From Moniliophthora roreri (lineage: Eukaryota > Basidiomycota > Agaricomycetes > Agaricales > Marasmiaceae): a stretch of 64,000 nucleotides of DNA. The notes under the pieces were generated by a model. That model had not been told where the DNA came from and ran no database searches. It saw nothing but the letters and a program-made list of their open reading frames with translations. The position numbers and the translations under genes were made by a program. Shown in pieces: positions 21,075-36,373 of this stretch (within the stretch, counting starts at the first letter, position 1; each line of letters starts with the position of its first letter). Where the stretch lies: assembly GCA_001466705.2 (NCBI GenBank), contig LATX02000005.1, forward strand, positions 62,001 through 126,000. Direction: 5' to 3'.

Positions 21075-21582
21075 AGCTCTATGAGCGATACTGAGATTGT
21101 CTAGCATTCTCTTTATGTATTTAGCATCAGTTTCCACCACTAGCTTTCTACATTCTACTGTCCAATAATGTGTTGCTAATAGGGCTAACTTCAATCTATA
21201 GAGTTCTCTCTTGAGTTGAGAGAACCTAGCTTCCCTCTCATTAAGAGTTATAGAACCAAATAAGCAATAGTTTCTCTTTTTCTTGTCTGATACATCATGT
21301 TGGTAGAGATAATATCTTACTGCCAAGTAAGAGGTATCTACTGCCAATATGACCTCCCACTCACTTTCATAGTCTATAGGTTTCAGAGGCTCTGCGTTGC
21401 GCAAAGCCTCCTTTATGGAATCCATTGATTCTTTCTCTTTAGGTCCCCATTCAACTGCTACATCATCCCACATAAGATGTTGTATTGGGGCAGCTATCTT
21501 AGCAAAGTTTTTAATAAACTGCCTTACTTGTCCACAAGTCCCCAAAAAGCTTCTTACATCTGTTTTGGTATTCAGTGGTGAA
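21075..21582 (-). mobile_element. pol: Gypsy G2 fragment: RT end and RNase H
   Basis: Minus strand: TKTDVRSFLGTCGQVRQFIK (RT connection), then RNase H with LAVDTSYLAVRYYLYQHDV, TLNEREARFSQLKRELYRLK and VETDAKYIKRMLDN, ending at IAHRAT beside G1. It duplicates the part of G2 at 22350-22870. It meets the other G2 segment across the N at 21583 in an order that cannot occur within one element (integrase zinc domain, then RT again), so the gap joins two copies or a misassembly. Confidence 0.8.
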
Positions 21583-21583
21583 N

Positions 21584-24065
21584 AACATTCCAGTATGTCA
21601 AGAGTGGGTTGTATGCCTTTATGTCCCAGGTAGTTATGAGTGCTGTGTAACATCCTCATTCTTTTTCTCTTATCTAGGACCACTAACTGGTGTTGTCCTT
21701 CTTCCTCCTTATTCCACCGGTACAGCTTCATGTTCTGACCAACAAAGTACTGTCCAGCTTGTTCTTTGAATCTTTTTATTTCTTTAGTAGATTTGCCTTT
21801 AAGTACTTTGCTATCTGGATTAGTCCAGTAGTCATATATGTCCCATATTTTTCAGTCTAATTCTTTCGTGTTCAGAGATTGATGCTCCTTGTCATATGGA
21901 TTATCCTCTGCCCAAGATCCATCCACTTCTTCCATGCAAGGCATCTGCATATATGCACTATAAAATGGACCTGTCTCGAGAGGTTCTCCCCCAAACTGAA
22001 AATTTAACATGTCCACCATTCTTCATAGATTGTATTCTTCATCAATTGCATACTGGAGATCCTGCTCCCAGTCATTTTCTGATTCAGCTAATTCATGTAG
22101 GAATCTGCTATGCATATCTATTTCACCATAGAAGTCGCACAGCTCTAACAGGTCCTACTACCCCTTCACCCTTCTCAAACCTCATGGGTTCCCCATCATC
22201 ATCTCCATCTCAGTCTGCAGGATCTAGCTTATGAATAGCTGGTTTCTGTCCACCTGGTGGCCTCCAGGATAAACCATCTGCCAAACTATGGCTAGCCGCT
22301 GGAATATGAATTAAGGTGAAATAGTACTTCCATATTTCTTCTATCCACCTATTGATCGTCGCATTGGGAGCAATACTGGGATTGTCTAGCATTCCCTTTA
22401 TGTATTTAGCATCAGTTTCCACTGCTAGCTTTCTACATCCTACCATCCAATAATGTGTCGCTAATAGGGCTAGCTTTAATCCATAGAGTTCTCTCTTGGG
22501 TTGAGAGAACCTAGCTTCCCTCTCATTAAGAGTCATAAAACCGAATAAGCAATAGTTTCTCTTTTTCTTGTCTGATATGTCGTGTTGGTAGAGATAATAT
22601 CCTACTGCCAAGTAAGAGGTATCTACTGCCAATACGACCTCCCCCTCACTTTCGTAGTCTATAGGTTTCAGAGGCTCCACATTGCGCAAAGCCTCCTTTA
22701 TGGAATGCATTGATTCTTCCTCTTTAGGTCCCCATTCAACTGCTACATCATCCTGCATAAGATGTTGTATTGGGGCAGCTATCTTAGCAAAGTTTTTAAT
22801 AAACTGCCTGACTTGTCCACAAGTCCCCAAAAAGCTTCTTACATCTGTCTTGGTTGTCAGTGGTGAAGGCCAAGTAGTAATGGCCTCCATCTTATTGTGG
22901 GTAGGTTTGAGTCCCACATAGGTACACCTGTGTCCTACTATGATTGTTTCATCACAGCATACAAAAGACTTTTTCCCCATGAACGTTCCACCACAGTATT
23001 TAACATGTTGTAAAATTCGATTTATACTCTGCATATGTTCCCATACAAAGTGTCTTATGCCTGGATTTTCCAGTATCATTTCATACCCTCCACCTTCTAG
23101 TTCGTATCTTGTCTTTGGCCCACATATGGGAACATCATCAATATATGGCTGCATAACCTGAGGTATTTCATCCTTCAGGATTTCACAGACATCCTTATGG
23201 AATATAGAAACCGAATTAGTCCATCCCATAGGCAATTTGACTAGTCTGTATGTGCCAAAAGGTGTTTGAAACGTGGTCAAGTCCCACGATGAAGGATGTA
23301 TTTTCCTTTCATTGTATCCCATGAACAAATCCAGAGTCCCTCCACAAGCTCTTCCTGCAAAATGATTTGCTAGGCTCGTATGTTGCTGGGGGAATCCCTG
23401 AATGTTGTATCATCACAGCATTCAACGGTTCTAAACTGTGCACTATATGCAGTCTTCCATCTTTCTTAGCAACACAGAACCATCGGGAATAATATGAACT
23501 GTTTGATGGTTCATAAGTCTTGCTTGCAATCTTTCCTTTAATTATGTTACACACTTTGTCAAAGATTCCTGGTGGAATTGGTGCATTTTTGAACACCCAT
23601 GGCATGTGTGGTATTACTGGAAACTCTACCTGAGGAAAGAAATCCTCTCTAAAGATTCCTGCTTCAGATTCCTCCCATGCAAAAGCCATTTCTTGTAGCT
23701 TCAATAAACAATGTAACAGCTTTTATTCTTCAGGCAGAAGAAATCCCTCTGGATGATTCTCGTCTATGACTTTCTTTCATTCTTCAGTATAACACACTCC
23801 TGATGTGTATTTGGGTGGATTGGTGGGTAACTCAGGCATTCCTTCTAGAGGATTTCCTGTGATATTTCATTCAATCCGAAATTCAGAGGGTAACGTGGCC
23901 TTGATTGGTTTAACTTTCTTAGCCACTGGTTTGTACTTCTTTTTGCCATATGGCACTACAAAACCAGAGCCCTGGAACTGTGTCTTGCATACAGCATATC
24001 AAGTCGGAGACTGAGTATCTGAGTCTTTACCCAACCGGTCACTCTATTTCATTGATTGATGGTCT
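21584..24065 (-). pseudogene. pol: Gypsy G2 pol: RT, RNase H, start of integrase (broken)
   Basis: Minus strand. From about 24000 the frame reads YKPVAKKVKPIKATLPSEFR with stops. 23704-23309 reads the RT start (FREDFFPQVEFPVIPHMPWV, SRWFCVAKKDGRLHIVHSLE). A frameshift near 23370 moves into 23328-22210, with TTFQTPFGTYRLVKLPMGWT, the catalytic box YIDDVPICGP and RNase H (LAVDTSYLAVGYYLYQHDIS, VETDAKYIKG, HSLADGLS). Further down, MLHSTHNYLGHKG is the HxxxH half of the integrase zinc finger, cut by the gap at 21583. The YIDD box and protein layout mark a lineage distinct from G1. Confidence 0.85.
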
Positions 24066-24665
24066 CACTATGTACAAGGTGTTCTTTTAACATGGTTTTC
24101 TCATTGAGAAAACACTTGATCTTCTTGCAAAGAGAATTTTTATAAAACTATATATAAATTCTAAATTTCAATTGTGTCCTCTCAACAAGAATGTGCCCAG
24201 AGAATACTAAATTTTCAACAGCAAAAGATATAGAATTTTCAAATTCTGAGAATTGATAGATAATACAATATATTAGAATAATTTCCATGCTGAGAAAACA
24301 TTAAATTTTCTCTGATTGAAAATGCTCAGAAAATGCTGATAAGATAAGATAAAAATTCCACATTTTCTATTGTGGGAAAGTCAGAGAAAACAGTAGGAAA
24401 ACACTAGAAAAATGGTAGAAAAATCATGTGGAAACACTATATTTTAAAGCAGTTCTTAGATAGTTTTCATTTAGTTTTCCTTTTGTATTTAACATGTTTC
24501 CATTGATATGGAGTTCAAAATCTTATATATATTTTCTAACTGTTTTCTCACTATTTTATAAGGCAGAAAATTTAGTATATTTGTAATTAGAAAATTAAAG
24601 GATAATTCTATAATTTCATTATCATAAAATAATAAAAAAACACAGACTCTTCTGGAAATTAAAAT
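24066..24665 (+). mobile_element. CACTA-type element, copy C (cut by gap)
   Basis: Begins CACTATGTACAAGGTGTTCT and AACATGGTTTTCTCATTGAG, inserted in G2. It is collinear with copies B and G for 600 bp and stops at the N at 24666. The left flank is GGTCT. Confidence 0.85.
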
Positions 24666-24666
24666 N

Positions 24667-25214
24667 AGTAATATGTTGAACCTAGAAAAGACCCACTTTT
24701 ATTCATTTTACATTACTTTTAAATCAGAACACTTTAATATGACATAAGATAATGGGTAATAAGGACTAGAGTGAGCCCAGTCTGCTAGTCATTGCCTCAG
24801 AGAAGCTATGGTACCTAGAAAAGTATGAAGAGCTATAGAATAAACTATACAGAGGTGTCTAAGCTGTACTTTCTGACTTATCTATATATTAGATCCAAAG
24901 TGGATCACTCCCAAAACCTGTAGAGAACCTAACTATGGCCCAATGAACACATTGGCTAGTTAACCAAGCTCTCAAAGTGCTATCAATAGGATTTTAATTT
25001 CTATTTTACCTTTCTATGACATCTGCAAAGTGCAACATGCAGTCAAACAGTACAGAGGTACTCAGAGGAGACATCAAAACAGAAAAACAACTTAGAACAG
25101 GAACAATCACAGAATGATCCTCCTCCAAAGTCAATAATATAGATTAAAGTCAAAGCAGGCGATCTCTTAATAGAGAATTCACTGGTGGCCAACAATATGA
25201 AGGAAACTAACTAG
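24667..25214 (+). mobile_element. L8 internal fragment, inverted relative to 8933-11600
   Basis: Reverse complement of about 11598 to 9942, shorter by the duplicated segment. It begins after the gap with TTGAACCTAGAAAAGACCC and ends at AACTAG where copy D starts. The protein-like phrase STEVLRGDIKTEKQLRTGTI is kept. Confidence 0.75.
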
Positions 25215-25961
25215 CACTACATACAAGGTGTTCTTTTTATGCTATTAATACAAAGGAAATACACTCAGAATACTGCTATATATTCACTTCTAGACAACAT
25301 TCAGAAAATTTTATTAGTTTCAAGTTATCATCACACATTGAGAACAGCAGGCATACTCTCTATTTTGATTTCCAGAACAGTCTGTGTTTTTTGATAATTT
25401 TATAACAATGAAATCATTAAATCATCCTTTAGTTTTCTAATTACAAATATACTAAATTTTCTGCCTTATCAAATAGTCAGAAAACATTCAGAAAATTAAT
25501 AAAAGATTTTGAATTTTATATCAAAGAAAACATGTTAAATACAAAAGGAAAACCATATGAAAACTATCTAAAAATTGCTTTAAAATATAATGTTTCTACA
25601 TGATTTTTCCACCATTTTCCTAGTGTTTTCCTAGTGTTTTCTCTGACTTTCCTACAATGGAAAATTTGGAATTTTTATCTTATCTTATCAGCATTTTCTA
25701 AGCATTTTTGAACAGAGAAAATTTAATATATTCTCAGCATGGAAATTATTCTAATACATTGTATTATCTATTAATTCTCAGAATTTAAAAATTCTATATT
25801 TTTTGTTATTGAAAATTTAGCATTCTCCAGACATACTCTTGATGAGGGGACACAATTAAAATTTAGAATTTATATACAGTTTTTTAAAAATTTTCTTTGC
25901 AAGATTATTAAATGTTTTCTCAATCAGAAAACCATGTTAAAAGAACACCTTGTATGTAGTG
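25215..25961 (-). mobile_element. CACTA-type element, copy D (both ends present)
   Basis: 747 bp from CACTACATACAAGGTGTTCT to AGAACACCTTGTATGTAGTG. It has the TATGC-type end on the left and the AACATGG-type end on the right. The flanks do not share 3 bp (TAG left, TCA right): the left is L8 and the right is G2. So this copy either formed by recombination or is the right half of a composite with copy C. Confidence 0.85.
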
Positions 25962-27610
25962 TCATAGCCTATTTACCTCTTTGGCTCTCTCTGCAGCAGC
26001 CTTTGCCACCACTTTCCTCTGTTCAATTTTCTCTATTACTTTCTTTCTTGTTCCTTCCATTATGTGCTCCGTCCTCCACTGACTCTCGTATTGATTTTCT
26101 TTTGTTTTGTGGTTTTCTCAGACTTTTGCTCCCATCAAAAACTGTTGAATCAGCCTGTTTGACTCACTATCCTCATTTCCATCTCCTGTATATGCTGCCG
26201 TCACATATGCTTCAGCTAGCTCTTCAGGGTGGAATTGCTTACTAGTACTAGGTAAGTTATAGCCTGTAAGCACTACCTCACTTGTTTCCGTGAGCTCGAA
26301 CTGTAAGGCTACCTCTCCCTGTTGGCTAATCAGATCCTTAAGGTCTGAAAATTTACCTCTTCCTCCATTTGAGGAGATGCTGGTTCTTCAGCTATAGGTT
26401 TGACATCTTCATGCCACAGAGGCCAATACGACCCTTATTTAAACATAGGAAGTGCAACCCTCTGCTTGGTATTTGGACACATAAGCTCTAGTTCAGTATC
26501 TTTCCCATTGTTTAATACTTTTGTATTTGCTAGAGTATCAAATGGTCAACCTAGCAACACTTGATACAGTGCACCATCGACTATATGCACTTGTAAGTAC
26601 AGGACTATCTCTCCAAACTTGAAGGGCACATTTCTAGCTAGGCCCTGCATAGAGTTGAGTCCACTGTTTGACAATTGCGTATAACTGTATCAGGATTCCA
26701 GGTCAAGTCTAGGCTTTTAGCGATCCATGTATTCATAGAGATTATCTGTGAACTAGTGTCCAGAACCACTTCTACCATAACACTACTCCCATTGACTTTC
26801 GGGAATATTACCCTGAGTCCTTCCATCATGGTGGCTACTATCGTTAGCACCTTTTTCACTCCATCTGGACAATCCACTATATCTGCAATGAATTGGTCAA
26901 TGGGATCCAACTGAACCACTGCTCCTGTGGGCATATCCCCTACAGGCTCAGTTAAAACTTTGAACATTTCCGAAGTATGTATTTCATCAATATTGATGAA
27001 TACTTCTTTTACTTCTTCTACAGTCAATAACACAGCTTCTTCTGACAGATGCTTTGTCTGATCAGATTCCACACTCTCTTTTAATTTAAACATGGCTAAT
27101 ACTTGATTCTTAGTTTGTCTATCCAGTGCTTTGATTAGTTTGGGTTGTAAAGTGCAAAGATCTCCCAATGGCATGTTAAGAGTCTCTTTAGCAATTCAGG
27201 CTGCTATCACATCCTCCAGGTTCAAATAAAGACTGCCATCTAGAGGTCACCTATTTGAATTATCCTCTTTTTGCTGAACAGGTTTAGGCTTATTTGATAT
27301 ATGCTCTTCTGGGAACTTGCTAGCTGGTGGAGGTGGCTTAAATGGCGCAGTTTCTATCAGTTTCACACCACTCAAAGCTCTCCTCACTTCACCATCTTCT
27401 AGCGTCCTGTGTACATCTCTTTTTGACCCTTCTGTCTCATTGGCTTTCTTTGGACTTTGTTTGCTGCCATAATCGCTATTCTTTACTTGCTTTTCTCTCC
27501 TATAAGGAGCAACATATTTCTCCTTCTCAGCCATGGAGAGGCTAGGTATCTCTACCACTGGTACTGCTTTTGCTGCAGGAGTTTTGGTATTTAAAGTGGA
27601 GTTCACACTA
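25962..27610 (-). pseudogene. gag: Gypsy G2 gag end and protease region (broken)
   Basis: Minus strand. 27606-27247 is a polar, Lys/Pro-rich linker (EKEKYVAPYRREKQVKNSDY, RALSGVKLIETAPFKPPPP). 27174-26638 carries an acidic linker and the protease core VVLDTSSQIISM, where a D[ST]G triad would be expected and DTS is seen. After a stop, NVPFKFGEIVLYLQVHIVDG and YQVLLG follow with further stops, then PNTKQRVALPMFK. The right end lies in EKIEQRKVVAKAAAERAKEV beside copy D. Codon order and protein type join it to the RT at 21584-24065, so G2 was one element before the CACTA/L8 insertion. Confidence 0.75.
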
Positions 27611-28585
27611 TTTTCTTTATTGATGTCACAACCAAAAGCATGCAGCTATTGCTGCTGTGATTGGTGCTGTTGTGTCACTTCTGCCCTCAATTGGACATGA
27701 GGAGTCACAGCCAATGAGAACATCCATGCTCACTGGTGAGCTCTGGATGCATGAGCTACTTACTAGCAATGAACATCAGTTCTCTAAGCAGCTTATAAAA
27801 GGATTGATGAATAAAGAGTGATAAGATGGTAAGAAGAAGCAAGAGACACTGAGAATGCAAGTTTACAAGAGTCTAAATGGGTGTGACATAGAAAGGATGG
27901 GAAATCTAATGCTGTTGAACAGCTCTTGTACAATATAGGAAATCATTTTTGGTTGGGAAATTGGGCAGCAACTGTTTTGGCTTGATCTGACTAGTTTACA
28001 CAGTGCTATTAAACAGGCCCTAACAGATCTATAAAGAGCCAAGAAAGGAAATAGAACAGGTCAGCTTTGCATGCTCCTGCAAAATTGAAGATTACTCTTT
28101 CTTTTTTGAGTGTACCTTGTGTGAGTGGTTGAGCTACTGTGTGATTGGCAAGTCAAACTGCAGAGAATTGGCTGGCTAGTGGAAAGTGGACGAGAGCAGT
28201 TGTGCTGCCTTGACTATTACAAAAACTGACAAGCAGTTATAATGCTAATAGAATGGTAAGTAACAAGATACATATCTAGTATAATGTTATGTAATTATTA
28301 CACCCCTTACAACAAGGCTATGTGGTATTGTAAGGCTTGCAACATGAGGCAGCACATTACAGAGATTGCAACAGATTGTAGGTGTTATAGTGTGTTACCA
28401 GGCATTATATTGTGTTACAGGTGTTATATTGTGTTCTAGGTGTTATATCATATTGCAAGCAATATATCTTGTTATGTACATTCTAAGCTCTAGTAGTAAT
28501 ATATTGTCAATCCTGAGATATAGCCTTGCTTCAATCCAATCAAAATGAACAGATTAAAGAATCATATATTCACTCTAAATACATA
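27611..28585. other. AT-rich DNA without recognised genes
   Basis: Includes the probable upstream gag edge of G2 (minus-strand FGCDINKENS) and then unassigned sequence. A short imperfect tandem repeat at 28371-28460 is listed separately. Confidence 0.4.
28371..28460 (+). repeat. Short tandem repeat, about 20-bp unit
   Basis: Four to five imperfect copies of AGGTGTTATATTGTGTTAC (for example at about 28379, 28421 and 28439). There are too few copies for a minisatellite claim. Confidence 0.6.
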
Positions 28586-28735
28586 CTGGGGTATTTTGAT
28601 TGATTCAGATGCATGTGACCATTTTAATTTTTCTGACAAATCCTCAAAATCACTATAAATTGAGAAAAAATTATTGGCAGGGTTTTTGAAAATTGAGTGT
28701 GACTGTGACCATCTGAATCAATCAAAATACCTCAG
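28586..28735. mobile_element. 150-bp TA-flanked MITE (Tc1/mariner type)
   Basis: The left end, CTGGGGTATTTTGATTGATTC at 28586, mirrors the right end, which ends CAAAATACCTCAG at 28735. The inverted repeats are about 24 bp with one or two mismatches. A TA dinucleotide lies on each side (28584-28585 and 28736-28737), as for Tc1/mariner insertions. It is too short to code. Confidence 0.75.
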
Positions 28736-29680
28736 TAAGGTACAATTGTTATCTGTACAACACTGCCTGACAGCCTATTTGTGGGTGAAGAAAGTATCTA
28801 AAGATGGAGAGAAGTAAACAGATTGTTCAAATACATTCACAAGGGTAAGCCCACCAAACCAGCAACACTGGTGATCAAAGAACCTAAGACAGTATCATTA
28901 GTGAACAAGATGAAAAAATGATAAGAGACACACCTTATGTAGACACATGTGGGCACCAACAATACACTGACCTTGATGATTAGGCATGACATTGGATTCA
29001 ATGTGATGGACCTAGAGTTGAAATTGTAAGAGTCTATGTTGTAAGATGAGCTGTGAACAACATACCTCTTTTAGATGGTGTCTGAGCACTGGTATTATTA
29101 ATGGCATTTTGGTGGCTTGATGGACCTTGTCAAGGACATCATTGGTGTTGAGCATATTGCTAGTGAGGGCAGTGACATGGTGCATGATGTTAATAATGTT
29201 GGTGATGTGTCAGCAAGTGTTGTTGATACTGAATGTCAAATTGAAGAATGAAATAGATGATCGGCTACTGGAAGGGTGCCTGTATCATGGAAAAACAGAA
29301 GAAAAAGCTGTATGATGAGAAACCAGCATGGCTGAGCTTACATGTACACTTTAAACATAGAGATGGAAGCATATTACACATCCATAGAGCAGATGATAGT
29401 AGACGGAGAAGGAAGGAACCATGCAGAGCAGCATGGAAGTATAATATTTTCAAATGGAGTTGGAAGGAGAGCCATTTGATAGGGAAAATTGCAAATGGTT
29501 AGTGTCAGAAGACTGCACAATCATTATAGAAAAAGAATAAAAGAGTTTATAGCTATGAAGCCTGACTACAATTGGACACTGTGACAGAGAAATTACCAAA
29601 CATAGCTCAGTTTATATAATATTTATCACCTGACTCAGTTTTATTTGTATTTGTGACAGATATATTAGATTATTTATGTT
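28736..29680. other. Unassigned DNA
   Basis: Short ORFs only (largest 81 codons at 29257-29502, unconvincing). No element termini until copy E. Confidence 0.4.
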
Positions 29681-29962
29681 TCTGACTTTCCCACAATAGA
29701 AAATGTGGAATTTTTATCTTATCTTATCAGCATTTTCTGAGCATTTTCAACCAGAGAAAATTTAATGTTTTCTCAGTATAGAAATTATTCTAATATATTG
29801 TATTATCTATTAATTCTCAGAATTTGAAAATTCCATATCTTTTGCTGCTGAAAATTTAGTATTCTCCAATTTATATATGGTTTTATAAAAATTCTCTTTG
29901 CAAGAAGATTAAGTGTTTTCTCAATCAGAAAACCATGTTAAAAGAACACCTCGTATGTAGTG
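29681..29962 (-). mobile_element. CACTA-type element, copy E (5'-truncated fragment)
   Basis: Starts inside the element at TCTGACTTTCCCACAATAG and ends with the AACATGG-type terminus AGAACACCTCGTATGTAGTG at 29962. The adjoining right flank is retrotransposon gag sequence. Confidence 0.85.
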
Positions 29963-31209
29963 AGACAGAAGGAGCTTTGTCTAGTCAATTTGAAGCTTCA
30001 TCATCATCACAGTCCAGTGTAGGAAGGAGAGTGACAAGGAGTCATATGCGAACTACAGGCTCACAGCTACTACCATCTGCAGAGAGTTTTACTAGAAGCG
30101 GAGTACCTATATATCCAGCTTTGACATTTAGTACTGCAGAAAGATTTCCAGTTACAAGACGAATTTATTCTCAGTAAGATATAGATTAAGAGCACCACCT
30201 AATACACTGTTAATACTTTCACTGAGAGAGTCTCCTGAACAGACGGAACAGAGCAGTAGTTCCAGCTCAGAAGAAGAAGAATATTTTGAACCAGACAAAG
30301 AAGTGACAGAAGATATTACTGTAGCAGAACAGACTACAATAGCAGTCTTAGCACAGAGAGAAAAGTGGAATATACTTACAGATGCAGCAGCCAAAGAAGT
30401 ACAAAATGAGAGAGTATTGAAAATATTATTGAAGATAGAGCGATTTGATGAGTTGTGACCTATGACTCTTCAACCATGGCTTGAAGATTTTGGGAATGCA
30501 CTAGACATGGCCCAGGTTAAGGAGGATGTGTTAAAAATCTATCTAGCAATGTTGAAGTTTTCATATGATTTGTGACAGCAACTACAAGATAGAAAAGAAG
30601 CATTGGGCCACTCATGGAGTGAGTTCAAGAAATTATTATTCAAAGAGTTCTCAGATTCAGTTGATAATGGCCAAGGATCAATGGTCAGGTTACAGAAGAT
30701 TGTAGCAGTATATCAGAAAGCTACAGACTGGAATCTAGAGAAACTTAGAGCATATCATAGGGCATTTAAGCTAGAAGCAGCTAAATTGATGAGAGATCCA
30801 CCTATGATTTCGAATTTTGAAGCAATAGGTTTTTATTTAGCAGGTTTAGAACTGTCAGTTCAAGAAAGAGTCCAAATTAGAATGGCTGATTGGTCTCTGA
30901 ACAAGTTAAATTTGGAAACTGAAGATGGAAGAAGAATGGATCCATGGAAACTTCAGGAAGTCATGGAACAAGCAGAGATGATTATGAGTGCAAGCTCAGG
31001 AGATGTATATATGGGATTAGGAAGTTTTGCATTGGGAGCTGGGGTTCCACCAGTCAACCCAGGAGTAGGAACAGCAATGCTTTTAGTGTAACCATTCCAG
31101 CCACCACTAGTACTTCCTGCCATAAATATTACTCAACCATCAAAGCCTGTTTCAGTGAAACAAGAAGAATTGTTTCTGTTACACCTGTACGACTCAGCTT
31201 GGCTGTAAC
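29963..31209 (+). pseudogene. gag: Retrotransposon gag-like fragment, copy 1
   Basis: The frame reads a Ser/Arg-rich N-terminus, an acidic Ser/Glu run and a helical gag-like domain: KEALGHSWSEFKKLLFKEF, SMVRLQKIVAVYQKATDW, LEKLRAYHRAFKLEAAKLM and FEAIGFYLAGLE. A Gly/Pro-rich tail (GLGSFALGAGVPPVNPGVG) follows. Several stops interrupt it (for example near 30458 and 30573). The fold is gag-like by helix spacing and the downstream LTR, but no zinc knuckle is seen. It ends 30 bp into an LB-type LTR at the gap N 31210. Which gypsy lineage it belongs to is unclear. Confidence 0.6.
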
Positions 31210-31210
31210 N

Positions 31211-32432
31211 TTCGAAGCTTCATTGTTATCACAGTCCAGTATAGGAAGAAGAGCAACAAGGAGCCATATGAGAACTACAGGCTCACAGTTACTACCACCT
31301 GCAGAGAGTTTTACTAGAAGCAGAGTACCCATATATTCAGCTTCAACATTTGGTACTGCAGAAAGATTTCCACAGTCACAAGAGGAATTTATTCTCAGTC
31401 CAGCACCTAGAAGATATAGATTAAGAGCACCACCTAATACACTGTTAATACTTTCACCTAGAGAGTCTCCCAAACAGATGGAACAGAGCAGTAGTTCCAG
31501 CTCAGAAGAAGAAGAATATTTTGAACCAGACGAAGAAATTACAGAAGATATTACTGTAGCAGAACAGACTACAATGGCAGACTTAGCACCAAGAGAAAAG
31601 TTGAATACACTTACAGATGCAGCAGCCAAAGAAGTACAAAATGAGAGAGTATTGAAAATATTATTGAAGATAGATCAATTTGATAAGTTGTGACCTACAA
31701 CTCTTCAACCATTGCTAGAAGATTTTGAGAATGCATTGGACATGGGCCAGGTTAAAGAGGACATGTCAAAGATCTATCTAGTGATGTTGAAGTTTTCATA
31801 TGATCTAAAACAGCAGCTACAAGATAGAAAAGAAGCATTGGGCCACTCATGGAGTGAGTTCGAGAAATTATTATTCAGAGAGTTCCCAGATTTAGTTGAT
31901 AATGGCCAAGGATCAATGGTCAGGTTACAGAAGATTTTAGCAGTATATCAGAAAGCTACAGACTGGGATCTAGAGAAGCTTAGAGCATATCATAGGGCAT
32001 TTAAGCTAGAAGCAGCTAAATTGATGAGAGATCCACCTATGATTTTGAACTTTGAAGCAATAGGTTTTTATTTAGCAGGTTTAGAACCATCAGTTTGAGA
32101 GAGAGTCTGAATTAGAATGGCTGATTGGTCCCTGAACAAGTTGAATTTGGAAGCTGAGGATGGAAGAAGAAGAAGAATGGATCCATAGAAACTCCAGGAA
32201 GTCATGGAGCAAGCAGAGATGATTATGAGTACAAGCTCAGGAGATGTATATATAGGATTAGGAAGTTTTGCATTGGGAGCTGGAGTTCCATCAGTCAACC
32301 CAGGAGTAGGGACAGCAATGCTAAGTGCAGCAATGCCTTTGTCATATCTGTTCCAGCCACCACCAGTGTTTCCTACCATGAATATTACTCAACCATTGAA
32401 GCCTGTTTCAGTGAAACAAGAAGAATTGTTTC
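31211..32432 (+). pseudogene. gag: Retrotransposon gag-like fragment, copy 2
   Basis: Diverged repeat of 29963-31209 in the same orientation. It keeps the acidic run (QSSSSSSEEEEYFEPDEEIT) and the helical domain (LGHSWSEFEKLLFREFPDL, DWDLEKLRAYHRAFKLEAAK), with stops at 31691, 32096 and later. The frame runs straight into the LB LTR at 32433, as copy 1 does, so this gag-LTR junction existed before the duplication. Divergence between the copies shows that this is not a simple assembly echo. Confidence 0.6.
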
Positions 32433-32869
32433 TGTTACACCTGTACGACTCAGCTTGGCTGTAACTCATATGAGGACCACCTATGTGCCCTTTCTATCAT
32501 ATCTTACACATTTCATTAATCTCCACATTGTACATCTTACTATATGTTTTTCTTGTAGTGACATATTGGCCATTATCCTCATGGACTGCATATGTTCTCC
32601 ATGTTGTACCCTTTCCCAGTAGATATAAACTACTGTATTCTACCAGTATACCCCAAGTGGAAAATTAACATTATTCTATGCTCTACTCCTCTCTCCTTGA
32701 TTTTGCTCTCAATCTTGCTTGTGCAGAGACCCTTCATCTCTGCCGAGCTCCATAGTTCAGTAGTGCTGTTGCCAATAGCTTCAGCGAACCCACCTCCTTT
32801 GCATGGTACTCTTCTTGCCATTTGGCCATACTCGTCCTTGTCCTTTTCTGTTCTTGCATAGTCCTAACA
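32433..32869 (+). repeat. LB-type LTR
   Basis: 437 bp, TGTTACACCTGTACGACTC to GCATAGTCCTAACA, closely matching 52283-52724. The flanks show no matching 5-bp duplication (GTTTC left, GTATT right). Orientation is taken from the polypurine tract at 52270-52282 in the other copy. Confidence 0.8.
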
Positions 32870-33241
32870 GTATTTTCCACTTGGAACTGCTGAATCATAG
32901 ATCTCTTTTCTTCCTTCCATCCACAATCTTCTGCTCTAACTTCCTTCACTGCAAAACAACCAACTAAAGCTGATTCCCAACGCCAGAAGCAAGATGCTGA
33001 CTGCAATTTCTGGGTGCAATGTCAAGCTGCAGGAGTCCCTGCATCTTCAGGTAAGGTGGGGCATACTGCATGCATGAAACCTGCTTTCCAAATGCAGAGT
33101 GACTTCATTCAGGAATTGTTTAAAGATGGCGGTTCATAGACTGGACCATCATCCAGTAGTCTCTTCTCCTATGACTCTATTTCCACACATCTTTCACGCC
33201 AGTCTCCTCAGACAGGCTTTCTCTCACCCCCTTTTCCTTCA
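32870..33241 (+). other. Region between LB LTR and G5 gag
   Basis: Probably 5' leader and first gag codons of G5, or the interior of LB. A minus-strand frame here (32734-33006) is Lys/Glu/Arg-rich and coiled-coil-like, similar in character to the antisense ORF at 51286-52221. No primer-binding site could be fixed. Confidence 0.35.
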
Positions 33242-34130
<889 letters not shown>

Positions 34131-34131
34131 N

Positions 34132-35415
<1,284 letters not shown>

Positions 35416-35439
35416 ACCATTGCTCCGATACCTCAACAC

Positions 35440-36368
<929 letters not shown>

Positions 36369-36373
36369 CCTCT

